From Patiria pectinifera (lineage: Eukaryota; Echinodermata; Asteroidea; Valvatida; Asterinidae), in assembly GCA_029964075.1 (NCBI GenBank), contig CM057149.1:28720197-28784196 (forward strand): a stretch of DNA of 64,000 nucleotides, read 5' to 3'. Below are positions 1-46,400 of the stretch, in pieces. The position numbers were made by a program, and so were the translations under genes. The notes beneath the pieces are model-generated. The model was not told the origin of the DNA. It searched no databases and saw nothing but the letters and a program-made list of their open reading frames with translations. How positions within the stretch are numbered: the stretch's first letter is position 1; each line of letters opens with the position of its first letter.

Positions 1-922
1 AGAAAACGTCTTGATACTCGATGAGTAGCTTCTTCACCTTGTCTCTATCCGGACTCTCCAGTAAGTTCTCGACACTCTGTTGGTACAGATCGGTGAGATG
101 TTCTGGAAGCTCTGGACCAGCTTTGTTCTCTGCTGTTTCTTCCCCTCTTTCCATCATCCTAATCGTAGATTGATCATCTTTCTGAATGTCCTTATCAGCC
201 GTGGATGTGATGGTCCCCAAGACACTTCCTCCACTTATCATCACAATTGTAGTACCTGGGTTGAACACTCGGACCGGGTATTTATCTGCAGCGGCATCCA
301 CAAGTACCCTCGCTACCATCAGACCTCGGTTTGCCACCTTACTCCTGTCATTTGGCTCGATGATCCCCCATCCATGGAGGTCTTTCTTCTCGTCCAGGAC
401 ACCAGTGATGATTGCTTCATGCCCGGGTGGTATCCTTGTAGTCCCATCTGCTCGCACTCGGCAGCTGAAAATGCTCGTCTGATCTTTTCCTTGTAAAGGA
501 ATTACATGCTCCCCAATCTTCAATTGCTGATGCCTCAAGTCCAGTATACTGCCAGTGGTTAGTAGGTAATTCATGCCGAGTATTCCTTGGTTTCTGATGG
601 ATGCAACCAAGACTTCCACCTCCGCTTTATATCCTCCAATTTGTATCTCCATCTGGGCACTTCCTTTTACTGGGAGTGGTTTCCCATCGGCTTGGCGGAT
701 AACTTCATCGACCGGTGTCAGTATTGGTCTGGTTTCTCGATCCATCAGGTTGTACTCTTTTGTGTCTATCAATGTCTCTGACGACCCAGTGTCTATTAGG
801 AATGGCAGTGGATGTGTCCCGATTTCACCCGGCACGAATACCCCATATGAAGCAACTTCACTTGGTAGTGTTACTGGGTGGAGCTGCTTGCTTGGAAGTT
901 CTCCACCATCCTCTACTTTTTC
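1..922 (-). CDS. pol: Pol polyprotein start, aspartic protease (partial)
   Basis: In the frame -1 relative to gag, the minus strand is open from the gag stop region to the left edge. The retropepsin active-site triad DTG, followed by SS, is at 793-785, within LPFLIDTGSSETLID. A second protease-like segment, GILGMNYL, follows about 70 residues later. Retropepsins act as dimers and process Gag-Pol. Beyond the protease the sequence reads as a pre-RT spacer with many Asp and Glu. Reverse transcriptase, RNase H and integrase would be to the left, outside the window. No internal stop was seen in the parts I translated. Confidence 0.75.
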
Positions 923-2517
923 TGGATCTGTATCACAGGTTTGGGGTCTTGTGTTGCCGACCTTCCCACGACCCCCTGGGTTGGTCCGGAGTCGTTTCCC
1001 GACGGTGCGCTGTTCTTCAGTTCAGGGTAGTTTCTCTTAAAGTGCCCCGTGTTTCCACAGTGGTAGCAGGCTAGTTTTTGACGCTTCTGTTCGAAGTCGG
1101 CTTGTTCAGGGCGTCGTGTGTCATTCTGCATTGCTTGAGTTAGCCAGGCCAACATCTGATGCACTTGCCTCAGTTGCTCCGACATTGCCCGTGTTTGCCT
1201 TTCGAACTCATCCCTTGAGACAATCTCCACTTGTCTTGTGACTCGATTGTTTCTGTCTGGGCGACCACCCTGGTTTCGCTGCCGTTGTCTCTCCGCTTTC
1301 AGAAAAGACTCGGTCTCCAGCGCAGCTCTGATCGCCTCATCCAACGTCTTAGGGTGCGCTCTGAAGATTCCCGCTCTAATTTCTGCATCGGGTATGGCAT
1401 CCACCAGATACCCTCGTGCCAGACGCTCTCTGCTATCTCGGGGCAGCTCAGGATACGCCAGCTCCGTGAGTCGACGTATTCCCTGCCCCAGCGCTTGCAA
1501 ACTTTCGTTTTCTGTCCTTGTTCTGCTCCTAAGCTCAGCTAGGTACGTTTCGGCTTGCTCACCAGGCCCATAACGTCTTTCTAGTCTTGCTGTGAGCTCT
1601 GCATAGGTCAGCACTTCTCCTGTAGCCCTGTCTCCCAGCACTTGCTGTGCTTGACTCTTGAGACTCGCTGCCAGGAAGTAAGCTTTGTCCTCTGCCGTCC
1701 AGCTATTAATAACTGCACAAGACTCGAAATGAGATTTGTAGTCTCTCCATGGCACCACCCCGGCGAATCGATCCGGCACGATATTTGGCTTCCGATGAAC
1801 TCTGCTGGTTCCTTCTGCTCCTGCAACGGCTGCTCTCTTGGGTGGATCCTGCCCCTTTTGTTCAGGCAGAGTTTTCTTTTCTACTGATCCTTTCTCTCCC
1901 GGATCCACTGGTTTCCTCAGGTGCTGCCCTGTGCTCCTGACTTCTTCCACCACCCGCTGTGGTGCTGTACACGTCTGATGTCCAGGCGCCTCTCCCAACT
2001 GCTGCTGCAGATTACACCTCGCATCATACGCCAACTGTGGGGTGTTTAAGCTAGCTGGCATTTCCCCTGGAGCCTGCATTCTTGGCCGGGCCGAAGGCCA
2101 TCCAGACTCCACCAGAACATCGCTCGTTCCAGTAGGTCTCTGCCGTCGAACCTCTGCTGGTTCTACTCCGCCCCAATCAGTCAAACTCCGGTAGACTGGC
2201 TGCTCTACCACCCCCGGTCCCCATGTCACTGGTGTTGACATAAATCTTGCCTGAGGAGAGGACTCCGCTGTGCCGACCGTAGGTGTCATCACTTCCCCAA
2301 CTCTTCCGGTCTGTTGGAAGAGCTTTTGTGCCGTCACTGGCTCCTGCGCCCTGATGCCAACACCTGGCATCCTCTCGGCGGCTCTTGCCGGTGTCAATAT
2401 AGGAGGCGATGGTGTTACCGCAGGGTGTAGCCTAATGCTTGCTCTGCTGGTCACCCTGGCCGGTGTCGTCTCAAAGTATCCCACACTTTCTTCCAACATC
2501 CTGTCTCTACTGTCCAT
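913..2517 (-). CDS. gag: Gag polyprotein of the LTR retrotransposon
   Basis: Structural protein that would assemble the retrotransposon particle and bind its RNA. The frame is open from at least 2571, but the first codon there is TTG; the first ATG is at 2517, giving about 534 aa. Numbering from the 2571 codon, residues 1-250 are Pro/Thr-rich and low complexity. A retrotransposon Gag core lies at about 265-430, starting near DRFAGVVPWRDY and containing LERRYGPGEQAETYLAEL. A basic stretch follows at 425-450. The zinc-knuckle region is at 502-515. The fourth zinc ligand is not Cys: the order is C502, C505, H510, Y515, so the knuckle is altered. The stop (913-915) is next to a run of A, consistent with a -1 shift into pol. 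Confidence 0.85.
   Translation of the reverse strand: MDSRDRMLEESVGYFETTPARVTSRASIRLHPAVTPSPPILTPARAAERMPGVGIRAQEPVTAQKLFQQTGRVGEVMTPTVGTAESSPQARFMSTPVTWGPGVVEQPVYRSLTDWGGVEPAEVRRQRPTGTSDVLVESGWPSARPRMQAPGEMPASLNTPQLAYDARCNLQQQLGEAPGHQTCTAPQRVVEEVRSTGQHLRKPVDPGEKGSVEKKTLPEQKGQDPPKRAAVAGAEGTSRVHRKPNIVPDRFAGVVPWRDYKSHFESCAVINSWTAEDKAYFLAASLKSQAQQVLGDRATGEVLTYAELTARLERRYGPGEQAETYLAELRSRTRTENESLQALGQGIRRLTELAYPELPRDSRERLARGYLVDAIPDAEIRAGIFRAHPKTLDEAIRAALETESFLKAERQRQRNQGGRPDRNNRVTRQVEIVSRDEFERQTRAMSEQLRQVHQMLAWLTQAMQNDTRRPEQADFEQKRQKLACYHCGNTGHFKRNYPELKNSAPSGNDSGPTQGVVGRSATQDPKPVIQIQKK
916..922 (-). promoter_or_regulatory. candidate -1 frameshift site at gag/pol junction
   Basis: The gag frame ends CAG AAA AAG TAG. 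The heptamer G_AAA_AAG lies immediately before the stop and would allow a -1 slip into the pol frame, which reads on without interruption into the protease. The heptamer is not a perfect X_XXY_YYZ site because its first base is G. I did not identify a downstream pseudoknot. Confidence 0.5.
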
Positions 2518-2931
2518 TGTTGCTGTGACTAGTGGTTCTCCACGTCCACCGCGGAATTCTGCTATCCCCAAATCACTGCTTCTGTTAGGTCTATTCTGAC
2601 CACTCTCACCCTGTGGTTCCTTTGGCTAGCTGTCCCGTCACTCTCAGTGGATCCCACCGCTGCCACCAATGTAACGTGCGTCGCCTAGTCGGTCCCTTGC
2701 CTCTCTGGCCCAGTCCCGATGGAGTTGAAGCACCTGCGGTTGGAGGCCACAGCACCAAGTGACGAACAGCACTCCCAAATCTGCTCCACCAGGGGAAAGC
2801 GCTAACTCAACTAGTGTTTGGGATTTTAGGGATTGGGTGGATTAACCTGTGGTTTCGGGTGGATTAGCCTGTGGTTTGGGTGGTTGACCGGTGGCTCTGG
2901 GTGGCTGACCGGTGGCTCAGGGTGGCTGACC

Positions 2932-3007
2932 AGTGGCTTAAGTGGCTTAAGTGGCTCGAGTGGCTCGAGTGGCTCGAGTGGCTCGAGTGGCTTGAGTGGC
3001 TCAAGTG
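2932..3007. repeat. 10-bp tandem repeat in the LTR (TGGCTCGAGT units)
   Basis: About seven to eight units of TGGCTCGAGT and close variants (TGGCTTAAGT, TGGCTTGAGT). It is preceded at 2850-2931 by looser repeats of the type GGTGGCTGACC. It lies in the 3' half (R-U5 side) of the LTR. The open plus-strand frame here is a by-product of the repeat. Confidence 0.85.
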
Positions 3008-3122
3008 GGGGAGACTTACACCCTAATTAGTGACAATTAGACAATAAAACAGAGACAGGAGACTTCTTTGACTTCTTTGGTCCCACCAGGCGAAGAAGTG
3101 AGATTTATTCTCTCGAACTGTG

Positions 3123-3131
3123 CCTTTTATA
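3123..3131 (-). promoter_or_regulatory. LTR TATA box
   Basis: TATAAAAGG on the minus strand inside the LTR, about 250 bp from its 5' end. An AATAAA lies at 3109-3104, just downstream. Transcription would start near 3095 and run into gag. Confidence 0.5.
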
Positions 3132-3380
3132 GGCCAACATGGTCATATACATTCACATACAATAAATGCCCCTCATTACTAAAGTACACAGGGTGCCCCA
3201 ACCAATGAAAATGCAGTATTGCTTAGTAGATGACTTAAGCCACGCCCACTAACAGCGCTGGCCAATTAAATGCTGATGTTCTAGTATGAGTGACTGGGCA
3301 CTACAGAAAAGTCACTATACAGTTCATGTTAATGTATAAAACGTATAGTTGATGATTCATCACAATATTGCACTATGACA

Positions 3381-3533
3381 TTCTTGGGGGGGGGGGGAGT
3401 TTGAGGAGGTGGGGGAGGGCTTGGGCAAGGGGGACTGGTGTGGAAAGGGAAAGGGGGTTGGGTTTTGGGTTTGGGGTGGGGTGGAGCTGGGGAGGGGTGG
3501 GGTGAGAGAGGGGAGTTGAGGGGTTTTTTCTAC
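3381..3533. other. G-rich intronic tract (G4-prone)
   Basis: Almost continuous runs of three or more G on the plus strand, including one of about 11 G, between the exon 26 donor and the LTR end. On the SUR transcript this is a C-rich tract just after the donor. Confidence 0.7.
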
Positions 3534-38724
<35,191 letters not shown>

Positions 38725-39476
38725 TCTGTATACTTCTCAGGTCCTGCAACGTTTTAAAGAGAAAGAAAATATGGCATGCACTCAATGAAGACTAAGGGTC
38801 ACAGGAGAAATGTGAAGGTAATATTTAGAGTCATGATCATAAAAAATTTACACTGAATGGGTTTATCTGACATTATTTGGTTGATGAAAAATATTGGAGT
38901 AACTTACAAAATTGCTGATATTCAGACACGAAATTTGGAATTTAATATGACCATAATCAGGATTACAACACAAGCCGATTAAAGGGGTGGGGGAGGAAAG
39001 AACATGCCCCCCCCCCCCCCCCCCCCCCAAAAAAAAGAAGAAAAAAAGCTGTTTCTTTTTCTTTTTTTCACCCTCATGAGTAGACCTATAATTTAGCCAT
39101 ACACGGCAGATGAGAGGTTTTAAATCAAAGCTACCAATCCCCTTTTCCAGTATTGATTTGTGAAAAATGTCACCATTAGATAAGGTGAAGGGGAAAAGAG
39201 AGCCCCAGCTTTCAAATTTTGAACAGCCAGCTGGCCAGTTGGCCCCCAAAATGTGGTTCTGGATCCACCCTTGACATAATAGTGATTAAGACGTAAAGTC
39301 TTTGCTTCATTGATTGCTAGGCTTCATATTGGTAGAATGCAGTATCCTCAAGCCAGGATCCTCAAGCCAGGCCTTATGCAGAAGAAAAAGTCTCTACGTG
39401 GCCATCATGATCCACTCCCGGGAGTGGTAAATATTTTGTTAGTAGGCCTATTTCTTACAAATTCTTGCACTATTTC

Positions 39477-39780
39477 CAGTGGCGCACCCAGAATTTGGGG
39501 GGTTTTTTTTGGGGGGGGGGCTCAATTTGTTTTTCAAAAAATGATGCCCAAAATTTTTGGCCGCAGAAAAAAATTGGATTTTTAAATTTTTTTTTGGTGG
39601 GTGGGGGGGACTTTTTTGACGTTGGTGGCGCCACTTACACCCCTATTATACTACTCGAAAATAGGGCACATACATATCACCAAGGTCAAATCGTGGGAAA
39701 ATTACCTAAAAAAAAAAAGACAACCTCCTAGGGGGGGGGCTCAAGCCCCGAAGGCCCCCCCCCCCTCGGGTGCGCTACTG
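39477..39780. mobile_element. hAT MITE, 304 bp
   Basis: Ends CAGTGGCGCACCC and GGGTGCGCTACTG, flanked by the exact 8-bp duplication ACTATTTC (39469-39476 and 39781-39788). The interior is G-rich on both sides. Lies upstream of SUR exon 1. Confidence 0.9.
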
Positions 39781-40966
39781 ACTATTTCTACACATTTCTC
39801 CATAGTCAGCTACCAGATAATAAATGACAAGGAATGAAGAGGTTGGTCTTTTCAAACAGTTGGATCATGGTTGGACTACCAGTCTAGTCTTTAGCCTCAT
39901 TTGGAAATCATTTGACTTCCCTCTCATGTGCAAAATATTGAGAGAAAGTCTCCATTATTCTAAAAATTGAATTGGGTCTTGGAACTTGGTTGGTCGTGAA
40001 ATACAGAGTATCTTGTCTTTCCCTCATGAACATTTTTAGAGAATTTTGTCAGCCAAAGAGTGCGTGTTTTCCAGCACTATCGAGGTCCCAGTCATACCAG
40101 TCTGACTACATTCCTGCAGATTCTGTACGGCCTATAAAAACAGAATGGGACCAGCATTGAGGAAGGAATAGACCCAGCTACCGATTCTTAATTTCTTAAC
40201 TTCAATTTGATTATGAAAGAGACTTAAATTTAAATAATTTCCAAAGCAGTACACAAAGGCATTTGCTGGTTCTACCATCTCACCTTCTGTAAAATACCTG
40301 TGTAGGAACTACCAGCACGTCGCCCAATGTCCCGACCCGGTCGACCGGGGCTGGCGCGGACTACGCTCCGACTAGTAGTCCAACTGCAGCTGTCCCGTTC
40401 GTCCGGGTCAGTAGATACACTCGATAATGGAGGAAGGAAATGGCACCTTGCTCGAGCTCGATTTCATTTTGGGGAAAAAAACTCGAGGTTGATGTGCACA
40501 CAACTTCTCTAAATAGTATGGTGAGAACCTCAACATACTTGGCATACATTTTGTATACCCCTGAACGATTGTTATGTAACCAAGAATCCCGAATTGTCTT
40601 CAAACTCAGCAGCATCATAGTGCACGATATCGACGATTGACCAATTTGGCTCATTACCGCCGATGAGGGCCCTGGGGTGGCGCACCACGTGGTTACACGT
40701 TTACGTGGCCACATGGTTTAGTTTAGACCGGACACCGAAGTCGGTTTTCGGTCGGCACAACATTAGCCTACGTCCGAGCATGGAGCTATAAAAAGGATAG
40801 CTCCATGGTCCGAGTTGGTCGCGTGTTTCATCGTGACGGAATCGAAAGTGGGGGAATGGGGGATGAACAAAATCAAAAAAATTGTCCGGAGCCCGTGGAA
40901 ATTCGAAAAGCGGGGTGGAGGGGGTGGAGGGGGGGGGGTTGGGGGCGCTGACACCACATTACACTA

Positions 40967-41333
40967 GGCCAAAAAAAAAGTCTCCGGTTTCTGGTATGCG
41001 CGCGCGTCGCCGTAGCCATGCGCGTCGGCAAAATGAAAAAAAAAATTTTCAATGAAAGATGATGTCTCAAAACCGCCAAACTCACTGGTTTGACTGGAAT
41101 CCTGCTGCTGCACAATTTTAACGTGTTTTTAGATTGGGTTATGGTCGAGAATAAGCTTTATGTGGCCTCTCTGGACTCCCATTATTTGCACTAAGTTTAG
41201 TCGGGCACCATTTGCAGTCATCAGCCGACATTTCAAGCAAAAAAATCAGGTAAAAAAAAAAGGAAAAAAAGCCGCGTCGCCGCACCACTTTTTGGGCAAG
41301 CTCCATACCAGAAACCGGAGACTTTTTTTGGCC
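40967..41333. mobile_element. 367-bp MITE, copy 2 (CTA TSD)
   Basis: Same length and terminal repeats as 25810-26176, flanked by CTA on both sides (40964-40966, 41334-41336). Internal differences are small and mostly in A runs. Confidence 0.85.
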
Positions 41334-41942
41334 CTAGGGGCGCTCTTCAGGATATAGATGTATATTGATATGTAGACCTATATCAAATAGGCGCATTTTA
41401 AAAGCTTTTGTTCTTCGTTTCACCACTTTTCAGTGCTATTGAATACATTTTGGTCATTGGGATGTTGCCAAATTACCTCAAATTCAACATTTTTTTCCTC
41501 GTCACTAAAAAAGTGGGGGATATCCCCCCCCCCCTCGTCAAAAAGTGGGGGATACATACCCCAATCCCCGGCCTCCAGAGCCGCCCCTGGGGAAGGGGCA
41601 CTATTCACAACAAAATTTCCGTAAAATTCCAGGGTCCGACTGCTAGCTCAGCAAAATCCTGCAAAATATCAATCAATTGCTCATACTGAAAAATAATCAA
41701 GGCAACGGATTCCGGTAATTTTTTAATTTCAACATTTCAAAGATTTATACCCCGATGGCCGGATAGACCCCATTATGTGTAAATTAAGAGTAAACTTAAA
41801 CGGGCTCATCACAGCATGCAATACAGGGGACGGCATGCATGATGACTCAATAAGAACACATTATACATTTTAAGGAAACACATAATTCGCTAAATAATAA
41901 TGCATACAATAACAGAATATTACAGAATACCAATGTTACTTT

Positions 41943-43493
41943 TCAATGTAGCAATGCGTCACTGTTGACTGGATCCTTCTTGTGTTTGTAGATTGAACCA
42001 ACAGATCGTCTGACTATTCTGAACAGCGAATTATAATAAACATTAGCCGAATCGCAACCCTCAAAGGCGACAATTCCGGGCTCGAAATGCACGTATTGGT
42101 TCTTGCCGGTCAGCAGTGGCAACTCTCCGGTCAAGTCCGAGTTGTTCTTTTCTTTCATCGCCACATCTTTGCGAACAGTCATTCCAGCTCGGAGAGCTTG
42201 ACTGCGGGGAGGTACAGTTTCAGACGGTTTCCATGCCGTGACTCTCGCCGGACGATTTGCTCTTCTATCCCCGCCTGTCCGGATGTCGCTGACACTCTGA
42301 GATCGTCGCCTCGTAGTTTTGGTAACACTTTTCCCGAGGTTGCCTCCCTGTTCATCACTTGTAATTTTACGGGCGCTCTTCCCGTCTGGTTTGTCGGCAG
42401 GGGCCGTAGAAATGGTTGGGAAGGTGGGCACAGTGCTGGGTCTCCCGTAGTCCACTGATGCCGATCGGTCGAGTCGTTGGCGGGCTTTGGACATGGTGCC
42501 GAGGGAGGCAGCGATGTTCCTTCTCGATGCCTCCATGAAGGAAACATGAGACATTTCTTCAGTAAGTTCAACAGGCTTCAGAACCATACCTTCGTCCTTG
42601 GGTAATGTAAAGTTTTGTCTGCCTCCTTGCTCAGATTTACTCGTAGCTGCTACGGTTCCAGGGCTTTCAATATTCATGTTCTGTACGAGACTGTCTTTTA
42701 GACTATGAGCTTCATTCTCCACAATTGTCGACATACTGTTTTTCCTTGGCGTTACATTATTGCATGGGGTGCCTTCAATGCATCGCTCGATTTGTTGACT
42801 GTCTTGCAAAGCATCGTCCGATTTTAGCGAGGTATGCAAAGGAACAATCGATGGACTATCGTGAGCATCATCAACGTCAAAGTCTGCTGGTTGGATCGGA
42901 GCAGAAGGGGGTACGACGTCATCATGACGTCTTGCAGTAGAACTAACTGATGGTTCCCGAGTTACACAGTCGGCTAGGTTCCGGGGAGATTTAGCGTCCA
43001 GCCTATCATTGCTTCTGATCCTCTCATCATGAGCACTCATAGGTTTGTGAGTCACAATGGTTGGGTAGTAGACAGTTCTAGGAGTAGTTTGACCGGTCAA
43101 CGCAGATTTGCTCTGGCGAAAGTCCACTGAAGATAGTCTATCTTTCCAGGAACGACTCCGCCTTTCATCAGCTTTAAGTCTCGGTGAGGCACTGAAGCTT
43201 GTCCGTAGCACTTTGATATCAGTATTGCACTCTTTTCCTTGGAAAGTGTCATACGTAGTGACTTCAGTCTTTGTCTTGAAACCCCCACGAATATACATAT
43301 TATTAGTTTCGGCACCATTAGGAAGGTGATCTTTGACGTTAAAATTTACTCCCTGGATGCCGTTACTCAGGACACGATCACTGCTCTGACGAGATTGTAC
43401 CTGATGAAGAGAATGCATGTTGGCGAGAAAAGTTGACGGACAATTGGAACGAGATTTCAAAATATCGGTTTTACATCCAATATGTACAGGCAA
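41943..43493 (-). CDS. last coding exon of an unrecognised disordered protein
   Basis: A 516-codon open frame, the longest uninterrupted host-like frame in the window. The first codon is TTG directly after TGCCTGCAG|, a strong 3' splice site, so this is probably a terminal exon. The first internal ATG is at 43418 (491 aa). Composition is Ser, Thr, Arg and Asp rich with no hydrophobic segment and no domain I recognise. Basic motifs RRSRSWKDR (111-119) and TRRRSQSVSD (394-403) look like basophilic kinase sites. The C-terminus (464-505, YVHFEPGIVAFEGCDSANVY then FRIVRRSVGSIYKHKK) is more ordered and could be the conserved part. It lies upstream of SUR on the same strand, with no evidence of a link. 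Confidence 0.65.
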   Translation of the reverse strand: MPVHIGCKTDILKSRSNCPSTFLANMHSLHQVQSRQSSDRVLSNGIQGVNFNVKDHLPNGAETNNMYIRGGFKTKTEVTTYDTFQGKECNTDIKVLRTSFSASPRLKADERRSRSWKDRLSSVDFRQSKSALTGQTTPRTVYYPTIVTHKPMSAHDERIRSNDRLDAKSPRNLADCVTREPSVSSTARRHDDVVPPSAPIQPADFDVDDAHDSPSIVPLHTSLKSDDALQDSQQIERCIEGTPCNNVTPRKNSMSTIVENEAHSLKDSLVQNMNIESPGTVAATSKSEQGGRQNFTLPKDEGMVLKPVELTEEMSHVSFMEASRRNIAASLGTMSKARQRLDRSASVDYGRPSTVPTFPTISTAPADKPDGKSARKITSDEQGGNLGKSVTKTTRRRSQSVSDIRTGGDRRANRPARVTAWKPSETVPPRSQALRAGMTVRKDVAMKEKNNSDLTGELPLLTGKNQYVHFEPGIVAFEGCDSANVYYNSLFRIVRRSVGSIYKHKKDPVNSDALLH

Positions 43494-46400
43494 CTGCAGG
43501 CAATGCTTTATGATAAACCTATATAGGCTGCTTCACTTGTTACCGATAACCGCAACAATCGGCTTGTACCGAAATGCTCGATTTGCATTTAATGTCAGTT
43601 CATCATCATTCAACAGTTTGCTTTCGATACATCAGCATAATACAGGAGATAGGCCCTAAGGTCCGCGCGAGGATGCCAAAGAATATACGGCCGCTGTCAA
43701 TCTTAGCGCCCGTCACTGCTAATATTCACGCCGATTGGACTACAACAAAGGCCGTAGATTGACTTGAGTTTCCTCCCTAATCTATCTCTTTGGTGTCTCC
43801 GTGTCATTCTTCAGTCACTGAAGAGCTTTTAATCGTCTACCTCCTGCTAGTGGCTTCAAGTTTGCCACGATGAACAGGTATGTAGAATCGCAATCAAGTC
43901 AATGGTGCATCACCCTCTCCAATCAAGACGTCTTTGTTGTTATGCCATGCAGTCAAGTCTGACAAAACCAAATGTCTTCACTAATCCAACCACGCGTCCG
44001 AATCTTTCGTGAATCCATTAATCTATGTCTAAAGCTTCTGATGACATCTCTGACGTTTAAATCGAAACAATACTGTTTTCCTTCCCTCGCATTACCGAAC
44101 AGATAAGGTCGTGCGGCGTAACCAGGGCAAATAACAAATCTGATGTGGCTGTCCTGTTTTTCCCCTCCCTCAATCTGGACCTTACCTTCTCTCCTGAAAT
44201 CCCTACCGTCAATATTGACTTGCCGCCCCGGCAAGTCTCGCCCGAGCGCTCGGTAAACATCTCGCATGTCTGCGAACTTGTTAAAAAGTTGGATGGAGCG
44301 CGAGCAAACATTATGATAGGGTTTTAGCATTACAGGAGCTAGAAGGGTACGTGCTCGCCTTAGGGAAACTATTTATAGTCTTCGTCTTGGATGGGTACAG
44401 TTGGATCATAGAGCAACGAACGAGTTGCCGAGTTGCACACCCTCAAGGCAAACGGGCGCTATTTTAGAACCTCAAAAGAGAAGCCTTTTGACCCTAATGG
44501 GATTAGTCAATACATCAACCCCTTTCCCCTTCGGTCTCAAAACAAGCAAAACAAAAGTTCGAAGAGCAATGAGACAATTTGCAGGTATGTTCAGATTACA
44601 TTCTGTGTTGTGTTAATGTCATTAAAAGAATTGAGACAATTTCGATTTAAGCATATCACATCTAAATAGGCGTATACAGAAAGTATACACCTAATGCTTC
44701 GACTATGCGAGACAACGTTCTTTCAGTAAAGAACAAGGGTATTCAAATCTGTAAAATGTATACAGAAATTAATTCCTAATATAGAACACTCTCCCATCGA
44801 AATAGATGTTGGTCATTTTCATGTCTATGCTACCAGCTTATACCCGATGTTGACATTTTCATACCGTCTGATTGCCGGCACTAAGTCAAACATCAATGGT
44901 CCGGCGAGGAATTCAACAAACAGACAAATTGACATGTCAACAAACAAACGGTGCAACAGAATAAATACCAGCCTGTTTCCCTCCTACCTCCAGCAGTGAT
45001 GTTCTCGTCTAACTTTTCCTATGCATGAAAATGTGGTAAATTTTGAATTTAACTTTCGCAATAGCGAGGCCACACTTTCTCATTGCACTTATGCAGACAG
45101 AGAGCCAAAGATGAATTTTAATTAAAAACTGTAACGTTAAATTCCTGGTAAAAAGGTCTTCCAACGTGTTATTTCTTTTTACAATAAAAATGGACCTTTA
45201 TCATGCTGCCACCATTTCAGTCATGTTCCCTGTATCCAATAACAGTACTGAATGATAATTTTTGTAGGCAAAATGGAACCAGACTATTTGCCCTTCCATC
45301 CTCGCTTTGGTTATACGTTGATTTGAATGGGGAAAAATCAAGATGGCCGCAGCATGATAATGGTCTATTGGGACTGTTCAGATTTCCATATTTCATATGC
45401 CACAAAGTTAGGCGACAACCCAATTTGCATATTGACATATTAAGCCCAAGCGACATGTCAATCCTTCCCACGAGTACCTATACTCTGTATGGAAAGATGA
45501 AGTGTAAGCGATTTCTTGTTCTATTGTTGGGTTTCTACAGTGACGTGTACGTGCGCGTTCGCATGGTCGGAACAGTGCTGCCGCCGAATTTACGAATATT
45601 ACATGTATAATAATTGTGAACGGATTGCGATAGAAAACCCCCCCCCCGAAAAAAATATGCGTTCTCGCGGGATGTTTAGAAGTATTCATCCGAACTACCC
45701 AGCTGAAGGCCCGAGAGCACCCCCCCCCCCCTCCCCCATGTTCCTTTAAGGCTACAGGTGGCGCTGTAGACACCCCGTACATTAAGCTGCACCAAAGACT
45801 CGGCGTCGTTCATGCTCCACAATTCACCCATCAACGCGCGTGGCAGAGAGTTGACGGCTGAAGCGTATGGTCCGTACCCGGTACCCTCGCATAGCAACCG
45901 TACCGATCGACCAGCCGCCCCCTGCATGCTACGGGCGCCTGCAGAGAAAATTGGTCTTACGGGACTAATATCACAATTTCCAGCCCTGAAAGCAAAATCT
46001 TGTTGGGTGTTGACATTCAACGAACTCAGAATGGATTTTATTGGAACAAAACCACTACAACTATAAGTACGGGATTTGAGAGTTCATTGACGGATCGATT
46101 TCGAGTACTAGCGACCCTTCAACAAAGATAATACAGTTTCTACACCTACAGTCCGCACAACCTTGTCTATAGAAATGACTGCGAGTAAACCAACCTTTCT
46201 AGAAATACACACAAATGCGGTATGTATGCTTTTACCTATTAGACTAAGTAAATATATATTGTGCCTGCTGCATTACATTTTTTCCTTTCTCTGCAATATC
46301 TAGCCTATAATAGTAATGTACAAAAATACACATTTCTAATGATAGGAATGTAATGTGTTTCTCTAAAAGTGTTCATACGGTACATCAAAATTTAATGTCA

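Larger units (their letters stand above)
1..3380 (-). mobile_element. Ty3/gypsy-type LTR retrotransposon, 5' part
   Basis: Read on the minus strand, the order is LTR (3380-2670), primer-binding region, gag (about 2517-913), then an overlapping pol frame that begins with an aspartic protease and continues off the left edge. A Gag core, a zinc-knuckle region and a DTG protease in this order are diagnostic of an LTR retroelement. The Ty3/gypsy assignment is inferred from Gag and protease style; reverse transcriptase and integrase are outside the window, so it is not proven. The element lies downstream of the SUR NBD2 Walker A exon in the same orientation, so it probably sits in a SUR intron. Gag is open throughout, which suggests a fairly young insertion. 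Confidence 0.85.
2670..3380 (-). repeat. 5' LTR of the retrotransposon
   Basis: On the minus strand the segment begins TGTCATAG at 3380 and ends GTTACA at 2670, giving TG...CA ends. It is followed within two bases by TGGTGGCAGCGGTGGGAT, positioned like a primer-binding site. It contains a TATA box and a 10-bp tandem repeat. Only one LTR lies in the window, so the boundaries rest on end dinucleotides and position, not on LTR-LTR comparison. Confidence 0.65.
38725..41942. other. region between SUR start and next gene
   Basis: No gene found. It holds a G/C homopolymer-rich stretch at 38985-39070, the hAT MITE at 39477, the 367-bp MITE at 40967, and a one-ended hAT-like terminus near 41560. The SUR promoter should lie here or in an upstream non-coding exon, but I see no clear TATA or initiator. 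Confidence 0.5.

Noticed and set aside
1..1040. Plus-strand frames antisense to gag/pol
   Set aside because: Shadows of the retrotransposon coding frames on the opposite strand.
43953..44330. 125-aa minus-strand frame upstream of the disordered-protein exon
   Set aside because: No splice-site support linking it to 43493 and no recognisable features.
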